Shown: piece after piece, positions 1-5,352 of the stretch | Layout of the letters: every line of letters begins with the position of its first letter | Numbering within the stretch: the first letter of the stretch is position 1 | NCBI GenBank assembly: GCA_945224895.1 | Contig: CALYNW010000070.1 | Location: 1-6,007 of the forward strand | DNA: 6,007 bases | Direction of reading: 5' to 3' | From: an uncultured Clostridia bacterium | Lineage (GTDB): Bacteria > Bacillota > Clostridia > Oscillospirales > Acutalibacteraceae | The notes under the pieces: generated by a model | What the model was told of the DNA's origin: nothing | Seen by the model: the letters and a program-made list of their open reading frames with translations, nothing else | The model's database searches: none | Made by a program: the position numbers and the translations under genes

Positions 1-1731
1 GCTGCAAAGGCTGCTAAACAGCGTGAAAAAAATGACGCAAAAAGAGCCGCCATTAAGAAGGAGATTGATTCTTTAAAGGAAGCTAAGGCGACTGAAACAG
101 ATGAAAAGAAGCTGGAAGCGATTAACGCTAAGATTAAAAAGCTTTCAGATAAATATTCTTCAGTCGGTAGCAGCAATTTAAGTGTTGCTCCAAGAACAGC
201 TAAGATTGTTAAGTCTGTAATCTGTATCGTTGTCGTTGTTGCTCTGCTTGTTGCTTATGTGGCAACCGGTACTGTTCGAAAGGGCTTTGTAAGCTCATTG
301 GGTATTCCTGCACAGTATTTTACAGGTATGACTGTATCTAACGGTGATCAAAAGGCTAAAATCAAGGTTGCAACTTATAACTATTATTTTGCTATGACAT
401 ATAATAATCTCAGGTCAACTCAGGAGCAGTATTCACAGTACGGTCTTGATCCTGCAGATTATGATATGGATGTTGATTTTGATGAAAAGCTTTCAAAGCA
501 GACAACTAAGGATCATGATGGTAATGAGGTAACTTGGGCTGAGTATCTTCACGATGAGGTTCTTGAGTCTATTGAGAGTACATATACTTATTATCTTGCT
601 GCTGTTGCGGCTAATGACGGCAAGGAGCCTGAAATTACAGACGAACAGAAATCAGAGCTTAAAGAGGCTCTTGATGAGTACAGGTCAACAGCTGAAGGCT
701 ACGGCTATACCTTAAGTGGTTATCTCGTTAAGGCTATGGGTAAGGGAGTAACTGAGTCGGTATTTAAGGCTGAGGCTACTAAGTCGTATATCGCAGAGAA
801 CTATAAGTCAGAGCTTCAGGAGAGTATTTCTCAGACAGAGTATTCTCAGGAAGATTATGATAACTACAAGAGTGAGCACGGGGATGAGCTGAAATCAGTT
901 GATATCAGATTCTTTGAATGTCAAAGCGAGGACGAGGCAAAGGCATTTAAGAAAAGCTTAAAGGCTGACGCTTCTAATTTCTCAGACCTTTGCGTTACTC
1001 ATTCCTCAGATAAATTTGACAAGAAGTGTTACGCTGAGGACGGCTATTCTACAATTTACGGTGCAACAAAGTCTATTCTTCAAAGCAAAGGTCTTGCTAT
1101 TGCCGTTGCTGATGATGAGGATAAAACACCGGGTCTTGACTGGCTGTTCAGCAAGGATAGAAAAGCCGGTGATATTTATCAGTACAGCACAACAGTTATT
1201 TATGTTATTTCACCTGCCTCTGTCAGTGATATGAAGACTGCAAATGTTCGCCATATTCTTATTGCTCCTGAAACCGAGGATGAGGATGCTGAGGCTAAGG
1301 ATGCTTCGGAAACAGAGTGGAGCAAGGCTAAAGTTAAGGCTGAAAACCTTTTAAAGGAGTTTAATAAGGATAAGTCTGAAGACAATTTTGCGGCCCTTGC
1401 AACCGAACACACAGATGATACAGGTTCAGCAGATAACGGTGGTCTTTATGAAAATGTTGTTCCCGGTCAGATGGTTGACTCCTTCTCTGCTTGGTGCTTT
1501 GACCCTGCAAGAAAGGCCGGAGACACAGGTATTGTTAGGTCAGACTACGGATATCATATTATTTATTACGTAGGTGAAGGTAGTCTCAAGGTTTGGGAGT
1601 ATACAGCACAGCAGGCACTTGCCTCAGATGATACAAATGATGCAAGTGATAAGCTTGAAGAAGAGTATACACTTAAAGAAAATTGGTTCGGTTCACGTTA
1701 TTTTGAAAAAGACGTTGATATTGATAACTAA
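1..1731 (+). CDS. Membrane-anchored parvulin-type (PpiC/SurA-like) peptidyl-prolyl cis-trans isomerase, 5' end missing
   Basis: The frame is open from base 1, so the GTG at 259 is not the start and the true start lies upstream of the window; 576 residues are visible. Residues 1-50 are a Lys/Glu/Ala-rich, probably coiled-coil cytoplasmic segment. About 69-86 is one hydrophobic helix (IVKSVICIVVVVALLVAYVA), so the rest should lie outside the membrane. About 110-299 is a helical SurA-N-like region. About 300-404 resembles a parvulin fold but has lost the active-site residues. About 414-525 is a good parvulin domain: RHILI (H418), NGGLYENV, GQMV and DYGYHIIYY (H519). Parvulins catalyse prolyl isomerisation and help exported proteins fold. 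Unlike PrsA, there is no lipobox; the anchor is a transmembrane helix. It ends with TAA just before a terminator. The PPIase assignment is strong; substrates are unknown. Confidence 0.88.
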   Translation, partial: AAKAAKQREKNDAKRAAIKKEIDSLKEAKATETDEKKLEAINAKIKKLSDKYSSVGSSNLSVAPRTAKIVKSVICIVVVVALLVAYVATGTVRKGFVSSLGIPAQYFTGMTVSNGDQKAKIKVATYNYYFAMTYNNLRSTQEQYSQYGLDPADYDMDVDFDEKLSKQTTKDHDGNEVTWAEYLHDEVLESIESTYTYYLAAVAANDGKEPEITDEQKSELKEALDEYRSTAEGYGYTLSGYLVKAMGKGVTESVFKAEATKSYIAENYKSELQESISQTEYSQEDYDNYKSEHGDELKSVDIRFFECQSEDEAKAFKKSLKADASNFSDLCVTHSSDKFDKKCYAEDGYSTIYGATKSILQSKGLAIAVADDEDKTPGLDWLFSKDRKAGDIYQYSTTVIYVISPASVSDMKTANVRHILIAPETEDEDAEAKDASETEWSKAKVKAENLLKEFNKDKSEDNFAALATEHTDDTGSADNGGLYENVVPGQMVDSFSAWCFDPARKAGDTGIVRSDYGYHIIYYVGEGSLKVWEYTAQQALASDDTNDASDKLEEEYTLKENWFGSRYFEKDVDIDN

Positions 1732-1740
1732 AATATAATT

Positions 1741-1773
1741 ACAAAAAGAGGTTGTTTTATCAACCTCTTTTGT
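1741..1773 (+). terminator. Rho-independent terminator after the parvulin gene, probably bidirectional
   Basis: AAAAGAGGTTG (1744-1754) pairs perfectly with CAACCTCTTTT (1761-1771) around a 6-nt TTTTAT loop, 11 bp. One bulged A lets AC/GT extend the stem. The plus strand ends in TTTT and the minus strand ends in TTTTT, so it could stop transcription from either side, including sigK transcripts arriving from the right. It lies 10 nt after the TAA at 1729-1731. The U-tracts are short and form part of the stem, so its efficiency is uncertain. Confidence 0.75.
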
Positions 1774-1797
1774 AAATTGCTTTTGGAAAGGTATTTG

Positions 1798-2025
1798 ATG
1801 AATAAGCTATCGGATATTAAAAAATTGACTGATGAAATATCACGGCTTACCGCGGCGCTTGAGGATGTAAATTTTGAATGTCAAAAGCTTGAAATTATTA
1901 ACGCAAATCTTGATTTTCAGCTTAAATCAGTCAGTAGAGAGTTGAAACAGAATATTGCTATGCTTGAAGCTCTTGAGGAGGAAAATAAGCTCCTTAAAGA
2001 AAAGATTAAAGAGAATTCAATCTAA
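1798..2025 (+). CDS. Small coiled-coil protein of unknown function (75 aa)
   Basis: I do not recognise a family. The ATG at 1798 is chosen over an in-frame TTG at 1777 because GGAAAGG (1785-1791) sits 6 nt before it, while the TTG has no ribosome site and falls at the foot of the terminator stem. The product is [20 protein letters not shown] and onward: almost wholly helical, highly charged, with Leu/Ile at roughly heptad spacing to the end ([16 protein letters not shown]). It has no membrane segment, signal or cysteine cluster; the single Cys is in NFECQKLE. This suits a short cytoplasmic dimeric coiled coil, like small division or scaffold proteins such as ZapB, but that is resemblance of form only. 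No convincing promoter lies between the terminator and the gene. Its last 9 bases overlap the end of the sigK reading frame on the other strand. Confidence 0.7.
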   Translation: MNKLSDIKKLTDEISRLTAALEDVNFECQKLEIINANLDFQLKSVSRELKQNIAMLEALEEENKLLKEKIKENSI

Positions 2026-2160
2026 TTGATTTTTTATGTCATTGAGCACTTTCTTTTCAATTCTTGAAACGTAGCTTCTGCTGATATTAAGCCTCTGTGC
2101 AACCTCCCGTTGTGTCAGGGGCTTTTTGTTATTAAGTCCGTATCTTAGTATTATAATTTC
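2017..2160 (-). pseudogene. sigK: Detached sigma region 4 of sigK, in frame behind the amber codon
   Basis: Reading on in the same frame past the TAG at 2163-2161 gives 47 codons: [47 protein letters not shown], then TGA at 2019-2017. This is the complete region 4 (beta-flap contact and -35 helix-turn-helix) expected of sigma-K; Bacillus has DDREKEVIVGRFGL and [20 protein letters not shown] here. There is no frameshift and no substitution in the conserved helix-turn-helix core. The amber sits where Bacillus has Lys, so AAG or CAG to TAG would explain it. No start codon with a ribosome site precedes the fragment, so it is unlikely to be made alone. With the TAG read as an amino acid the protein would be 227 residues, the normal sigma-K size. 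The end overlaps the convergent coiled-coil gene by 9 bp. Confidence 0.85.
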
Positions 2161-2700
2161 CTATTCTCTTTCATCCTCCATATGTGATAGTAATTTCGCC
2201 GCCTTTTCCCATTGTATCTTTTTTTCCAAATCATCAGCTAAATCATTGGGACTGCTTATTGTATCCTCTATGGTCAGTGGATTACCGTCCTTGTCAACCT
2301 CTAAAGCGTCACTCAAATATACATCATTTGAAAGCTTTTTTCCTGCTCGAAAGTACATTAATATTTCATTTTCAATACACCTTGAAGCGTATGTGGCAAG
2401 CTTTGTTCCCTTGTCAGAGTTAAAGGAATCTATGGCTTTAATAAGTCCGATAGTTCCAATGCTGATTAAATCGTCTGTATCATTTGTTTTTGAGTAGTAT
2501 TTTTTTACTATGTGACTGACAAGTCTGAGGTTTCTTTCTATCAAAATAGCCCTTGCATTTTTGTCTCCGTTTTTCATTTTTTCAAGCATTTCCTTTTCTT
2601 CCTTGGGAGAAAGGGGCTTGGGAAAGCTTGAAGTATTTTGAATATGGAGAATAAAATAAACCAGATGTGCACTTATGGCAGAAATTAAAGCACTAAACAT
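2161..2700 (-). CDS. sigK: RNA polymerase sporulation sigma factor, pro-sigma-K, cut short by an in-frame TAG
   Basis: Sigma-K directs late mother-cell transcription in endospore formers. The ATG at 2700 is chosen over a GTG at 2709 because AGGTG (minus strand, 2711-2707) lies 6 nt upstream of it. The product has 179 codons before TAG. Residues 1-20 are hydrophobic (MFSALISAISAHLVYFIL), matching the pro-sequence that SpoIVFB removes in Bacillus; FPKPLS follows as in Bacillus sigma-K. Region 2 is clear: ARAILIERNLRLVSHIVKK, DLISIGTIGLIKAI, KGTKLATYASRCIENEILMY. NDVYLSD..EVDKDGNPL is sigma-K-like rather than sigma-E-like. Translation stops after HMEDERE, exactly where region 4 should begin. The reading frame continues intact after the TAG (next entry), so the gene was full length before one base change. 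It is divergent from the MATE operon. I see no convincing sigma-E-type promoter. Confidence 0.85.
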   Translation of the reverse strand: MFSALISAISAHLVYFILHIQNTSSFPKPLSPKEEKEMLEKMKNGDKNARAILIERNLRLVSHIVKKYYSKTNDTDDLISIGTIGLIKAIDSFNSDKGTKLATYASRCIENEILMYFRAGKKLSNDVYLSDALEVDKDGNPLTIEDTISSPNDLADDLEKKIQWEKAAKLLSHMEDERE

Positions 2701-2749
2701 TTTAATCACCTATTAATTTCTATTCTCGATGATTTAGCATAATTCGCTA

Positions 2750-2778
2750 TTGACTTGTACTTTTTTTAATGTTAAAGT
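2750..2778 (+). promoter_or_regulatory. Sigma-A-type promoter of the MATE-yhhN operon
   Basis: TTGACT (2750-2755) and TAAAGT (2773-2778) are 17 nt apart, matching the consensus at 5 and 4 of 6 positions. Transcription would start near 2785 and leave a leader of about 37 nt before the ATG at 2822. The 2701-2821 gap is shared with the divergent sigK gene. Confidence 0.6.
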
Positions 2779-2800
2779 GTTTGTAGAATAATTAACACTT
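2775..2800 (+). promoter_or_regulatory. Inverted repeat over the -10 box and start site, possible operator
   Basis: AAGTGTT (2775-2781) and AACACTT (2794-2800) are perfect 7-bp inverted copies separated by 12 nt. The left arm starts inside the -10 element and the right arm falls at about +10 to +16. The position suits a repressor (MarR- or TetR-type regulators are common for efflux genes), but no regulator gene is in the window. In RNA the arms would form only a weak hairpin. Confidence 0.35.
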
Positions 2801-2821
2801 GTGAGGCATTTGCGTATTATA

Positions 2822-4171
2822 ATGAAGAATGATTTGCTTAACGGAAAACCCGTAAGGAGTATTTTGTCGTTTGCCCTGCCGATTATGGCAAGCTCAATGC
2901 TGCAGTATAACTATAATTTGGTTGACAATATTATTGTCGGACGATTTGTAGGAACAGACGCTCTTGCGGCAGTCGGTAATGTTGGCTCAATAAACAGCTT
3001 TATTATCGGCGCCTCACTTGGCTTGACCGCGGGCTTTACAATTCCTGTTGCTCAGAGCTTTGGGGCAGGGGATAAGAAAAAAATGAATAAATATGCAGGT
3101 AACAGTATTTCCCTTGCCTTGTTAATAGGACTGATTATAGTTATTGTTGCCCATATTTTGTCAACGCCTCTTTTAAAGCTAATCAATACTCCCGATGATA
3201 TTATTGAAATGTCATCACAATATGTGAATATTATTTATTATGCAGTGCCTATTCAAATGTCGCTTAATAATTTTAATGCAATTTCAAGAGCGGTCGGTGA
3301 CAGTAAAAAGCCGTTGCATTTTCTTATTGTCAGCGTAATTGTTAACCTTTGTCTTGACCTGCTTTTTGTAGGGTATTTTAAATGGGGCGTTGTCGGTGCG
3401 GCATGGGCAACAGCCTTATCACAGCTTGTTGCCGCAGTGCTTTCTGCAATATCGGTTCTAAAGCATAATAAAGAGCTTGATATTAAGAAAACAGATTTGC
3501 TTATAAGCGGTAGGATATCGTGGACTCAAATCAAACTCGGTGTACCTATTTCTTTGCAATTTACAATAACATCAATAGGTTCAATGGTTCTTCAAACGGC
3601 AGTAAACGGCTTTGGCTCAAACGTAATTGCAGGATTTACCGCCGCAGGCAGAGTTGAACAGCTTACAAACATACCTATGTCAGGCTTGGGCGTAGGAACA
3701 ATGACCTTTGTTTCTCAAAATTACGGAGCCGGAAATTACAGAAGAATTATTAACAGCGTTAAGAAAATATTGCTTTTGGATATTATCGTGTCGGTTGTAT
3801 GCAGTATTATTCTTTTTGTTATAGGACCGTCTGTTGTTACTCTGTTTATGAGCGAATATAATGAGCAGATTATGTTTGCTGCCAAAAGATATCTTTTGGC
3901 AATAGCTGAATGCTACAGTCTTGTTGCCGTTCTATTTGTGTTCAGAAATACACTTCAGGGACTTGGCTTTACTTATTCAAATATGATTGCCGGTGCAGGG
4001 GAGCTTTTCGGAAGAATTGCTGTTGCGCTTATATTTACTCCTCTAATGGGATTTGATGCTATATGCTATGCCGGACCTGCGGCGTGGCTTCTTGCGGATA
4101 TACCGCTTGTAATTATATATTTAACTAAGGAAAGAAAATTTAAAAAATTAGCTATTGAAAAGGGTGAATAA
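2822..4171 (+). CDS. MATE family multidrug/cation efflux transporter
   Basis: A 449-residue polytopic membrane protein of the multi-antimicrobial extrusion (MATE) family, which exports drugs or metabolites using an ion gradient. It opens in family style: MKNDLLNGKPVRSILSFALP, then NLVDNIIVGRFVGTDALAAV (residues 32-51), with D35 in the first helix. The two halves repeat: QSFGAGD at 78-84 in the first and QNYGAGN at 299-305 in the second, as expected for 6+6 helices, and the length is typical. The ATG at 2822 fits the family start; an in-frame GTG at 2801 would add seven residues. Neither has a well-placed ribosome site (GAGG at 2803-2806 is 15 nt from the ATG), so the start is the least certain point. 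The substrate cannot be read from sequence. It is followed after 1 nt by the YhhN gene, whose ribosome site lies within the end of this gene. Confidence 0.92.
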   Translation: MKNDLLNGKPVRSILSFALPIMASSMLQYNYNLVDNIIVGRFVGTDALAAVGNVGSINSFIIGASLGLTAGFTIPVAQSFGAGDKKKMNKYAGNSISLALLIGLIIVIVAHILSTPLLKLINTPDDIIEMSSQYVNIIYYAVPIQMSLNNFNAISRAVGDSKKPLHFLIVSVIVNLCLDLLFVGYFKWGVVGAAWATALSQLVAAVLSAISVLKHNKELDIKKTDLLISGRISWTQIKLGVPISLQFTITSIGSMVLQTAVNGFGSNVIAGFTAAGRVEQLTNIPMSGLGVGTMTFVSQNYGAGNYRRIINSVKKILLLDIIVSVVCSIILFVIGPSVVTLFMSEYNEQIMFAAKRYLLAIAECYSLVAVLFVFRNTLQGLGFTYSNMIAGAGELFGRIAVALIFTPLMGFDAICYAGPAAWLLADIPLVIIYLTKERKFKKLAIEKGE

Positions 4172-4172
4172 T

Positions 4173-4868
4173 ATGTTTTACTATGCAGTGTTAGGAGTCG
4201 GAGTTGTTGTTTCTTTTATTTTTTGCTATCAGAGAAGAAATGGCTTCAGCGTAAATAATTTACTGTTCAAATCTGTTTCAAGCCTTTGCTATCTTTTAAC
4301 TGCAGTTTTTGCTCTTATTAATAATAAAGATGCTTATACATACGGTTCTCTGATTATTATGGGCGGAGCACTCGGACTTGTAGGGGATATACTGCTTGAC
4401 TTAAAAGGTATTTACAAATCAGAGGAGAAAATTTATCTTAAAGGTGGATTTATCTTCTTTTTGGTAGGTCATATTTTCTATACCTGTGCAATTATTTATT
4501 CGCTTAAAATTAAATGGTGGCTTGTGCTTATTGCGGCCGTAGTTTCGGTGCTTATAGGAATAGGAACAGTTTTATCTGCAAATCTTATGAAGGTGCATTA
4601 CGGCGCATTCAGAAGAATTGTTGCGGTATACGTGGCTTTTCTTGCTATGACAACTGTAACGTCTGTTATTTCAGTATTTGTAAGCCATTTTCAAAAGGGA
4701 TATGTTCTTTTGATGATAGGCTCCGTACTTTTCCTGCTTTCTGACGCAGTTTTATCAAATACATTTTTCGGTAGAGGAAAGGATAAGCCGATACACTTTT
4801 TTATCAATCATTTCCTTTATTATGCAGGTCAGTATCTAATTGCGGCATCTGTAATGTTTGTTAAATAA
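4173..4868 (+). CDS. YhhN/TMEM86 family membrane protein (lysoplasmalogenase-like)
   Basis: A 231-residue integral membrane protein with about eight hydrophobic segments. Family marks are GDILLD (residues 71-76), FLVGHIFY (96-103), LLSDAVL (188-194) and YYAGQYLI (216-223). The two conserved acidic residues (D72, D191) and H100 are present. YhhN relatives such as mammalian TMEM86 hydrolyse the vinyl-ether bond of lysoplasmalogens. Some anaerobic Clostridia make plasmalogens, so this activity is plausible but unproven here. The ATG at 4173 is chosen over an in-frame TTG at 4155 because AGGGTG (4161-4166) lies 6 nt before it. It starts 1 nt after the MATE stop codon, so the two are probably translationally coupled. 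No terminator follows; the tRNA promoter begins 5 nt after the TAA. Confidence 0.82.
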   Translation: MFYYAVLGVGVVVSFIFCYQRRNGFSVNNLLFKSVSSLCYLLTAVFALINNKDAYTYGSLIIMGGALGLVGDILLDLKGIYKSEEKIYLKGGFIFFLVGHIFYTCAIIYSLKIKWWLVLIAAVVSVLIGIGTVLSANLMKVHYGAFRRIVAVYVAFLAMTTVTSVISVFVSHFQKGYVLLMIGSVLFLLSDAVLSNTFFGRGKDKPIHFFINHFLYYAGQYLIAASVMFVK

Positions 4869-4873
4869 AAGTA

Positions 4874-4902
4874 TTGACATTAGAGTGTTTTGGTGGTATT
4901 AT
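4874..4902 (+). promoter_or_regulatory. Strong sigma-A promoter of the tRNA gene
   Basis: TTGACA (4874-4879), a 17-nt spacer and TATTAT (4897-4902). The -35 box is perfect and the -10 box matches at 5 of 6 positions. The predicted start near 4909 gives a leader of about 39 nt before the mature tRNA 5' end. Confidence 0.85.
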
Positions 4903-4917
4903 ATCAAAGTCGCAGGT

Positions 4918-4938
4918 GGCGGAGAGCAATTCTCCGCC
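4918..4938 (+). other. GC-rich hairpin in the tRNA 5' leader
   Basis: GGCGGAGA (4918-4925) pairs with TCTCCGCC (4931-4938) across a 5-nt GCAAT loop, 8 bp with no mismatch. It is inside the predicted leader and ends 9 nt before the tRNA. There is no T-run, so it is not a normal terminator for yhhN. It may shape precursor processing or keep the leader from misfolding with the tRNA; that role is inference. Confidence 0.6.
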
Positions 4939-4947
4939 CGACTATAT

Positions 4948-5024
4948 GGGCCATTAGCTCAGTTGGTCAGAGCCACCGGCTCATAACCGGTCGGTCCGGG
5001 GTTCGAGTCCCTGATGGCCCACCA
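4948..5024 (+). tRNA. tRNA with CAU anticodon (tRNA-Met by sequence; possibly lysidine-modified tRNA-Ile2)
   Basis: A complete 77-nt cloverleaf including encoded CCA. Acceptor GGGCCAT/ATGGCCC; D stem GCTC/GAGC; anticodon stem ACCGG/CCGGT with loop CTCATAA and anticodon CAT at 4982-4984; T stem CGGGG/CCCTG (one G-U) with loop TTCGAGT. The first acceptor pair is a normal G-C and the anticodon stem lacks the three G-C pairs of initiators, so it is not tRNA-fMet. CAU can belong to elongator Met or to Ile2, where TilS converts C34 to lysidine to read AUA. The CTCATAA loop and the flanking AACCGG..CGGTC resemble Firmicute Ile2 as I recall it, but sequence alone does not settle this. It has its own promoter and terminator. 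Confidence 0.95.
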
Positions 5025-5085
5025 TATACCAAGCAGAAATGCTTGGTATTTTTTTGCCTCAGGGACGAGAAACGAACTCCAAATA
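5005..5085 (+). repeat. Direct repeat copy 1: tRNA 3' end, terminator and tail
   Basis: From GAGTCCCTGAT in the tRNA T arm through the CCA, the GAAA-loop terminator and GCCTCAGGGACGAGAAACGAA. It matches 5150-5231 except for two single-base changes in the tRNA/CCA-proximal part, one extra T in the second T-run and three changes near the right end (about 93% identity by eye). The right boundary is fuzzy. Confidence 0.9.
5026..5055 (+). terminator. Rho-independent terminator of the tRNA gene (copy 1)
   Basis: ATACCAAGCA (5026-5035) pairs with TGCTTGGTAT (5040-5049) around a GAAA tetraloop, 10 bp, followed by seven T residues. It starts 2 nt after the tRNA CCA. An almost identical copy lies 145 bp downstream. 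Confidence 0.9.
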
Positions 5086-5135
5086 TACCGTGCTTTAGCT
5101 GGGTATATTTGGGAGAAAGGTCCGGTGGACCTTTC
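5077..5135 (+). other. Two back-to-back hairpins between the repeat copies
   Basis: Hairpin A: CCAAATATACC (5079-5089) with GGTATATTTGG (5102-5112), 11 bp, extended by CT/AG past a bulged G, with a 12-nt loop. Hairpin B: GAAAGGTCC (5115-5123) with GGACCTTTC (5127-5135), 9 bp, with a 3-nt GGT loop. Neither has a T-run, so they are not terminators. No coding frame here looks real. Outside them TCAGGGAC (5059-5066) can pair with GTCCCTGA (5152-5159), closing a three-way junction. This could be a structured RNA or a palindromic repeat; its function is unknown. Confidence 0.6.
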
Positions 5136-5149
5136 GATAGATGAGAGGA

Positions 5150-5231
5150 GAGTCCCTGATTGCCCACCACATACCAAGCAGAAATGCTTGGTATTTTTTT
5201 TGCCTCAGGGACGAGAAACGAAGTCCGGATA
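5150..5231 (+). repeat. Direct repeat copy 2: orphan tRNA 3' end, terminator and tail
   Basis: The second copy of the 5005-5085 unit. It carries GAGTCCCTGAT, then TGCCCACCA (the tRNA has GGCCCACCA), the same 10-bp GAAA-loop hairpin and GCCTCAGGGACGAGAAACGAA. There is no D arm or anticodon arm upstream, so it is a tail only and not a second tRNA gene. The one-base changes in the acceptor part suggest it has no tRNA function to preserve. Confidence 0.9.
5171..5201 (+). terminator. Rho-independent terminator (copy 2)
   Basis: The same ATACCAAGCA / GAAA / TGCTTGGTAT hairpin as at 5026, with eight T residues (5194-5201). It would back up the first terminator and insulate the downstream protease promoter. 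Confidence 0.85.
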
Positions 5232-5294
5232 CATCAATATCAATCGTGCATTATAAGATATATATTAACAAATTATAAATACTGTTGGATATTG

Positions 5295-5322
5295 TTGACA
5301 ATTTGCTATTGTATGATATTAT
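5295..5322 (+). promoter_or_regulatory. Sigma-A promoter of the subtilase gene
   Basis: TTGACA (5295-5300), a 16-nt spacer and TATTAT (5317-5322), preceded by TGA to give an extended -10 (TGnTATTAT). The start near 5329 leaves a leader of about 24 nt. The flanking 5232-5294 is very A+T-rich and holds nothing else I can identify. Confidence 0.75.
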
Positions 5323-5352
5323 TGAATTATAAATTATAAGGGAGCGTTGTTT

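Noticed and set aside
259..261. GTG at 259 as the start of the parvulin gene
   Set aside because: The same frame is open back to base 1 and encodes the N-terminal charged segment and most of the transmembrane helix; starting at 259 would remove the membrane anchor, and no ribosome site precedes it.
1734..1739. TATAAT as a promoter -10 for the coiled-coil gene
   Set aside because: A perfect hexamer in A+T-rich DNA, but there is no -35 at 16-18 nt (TTGATA at 1715-1720 is only 13 nt away), and the start would fall inside the terminator stem.
2126..2497. Plus-strand open frames across 2126-2497
   Set aside because: They are antisense to sigK, lack ribosome sites and show no recognisable protein features.
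2753..2762. SpoIIID-like site (minus strand AAGTACAAGT) upstream of sigK
   Set aside because: One mismatch to a short degenerate consensus in A+T-rich DNA; no matching sigma-E promoter next to it. Too weak to list.
5150..5169. A second tRNA gene ending at 5169
   Set aside because: Only the T-arm 3' strand and acceptor 3' strand are present; there is no D arm, anticodon arm or acceptor 5' strand upstream.
4890..5256. Several open frames on both strands across the tRNA and its repeat
   Set aside because: They are translations of tRNA and terminator sequence; the minus-strand RDSNPGPTGYEPVALTN type is a classic false protein from tRNA antisense.
5271..5334. Direct repeat AATTATAAAT at 5271-5280 and 5325-5334 flanking the subtilase promoter
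   Set aside because: Ten bases of only A and T in a very A+T-rich intergenic region; expected by chance.
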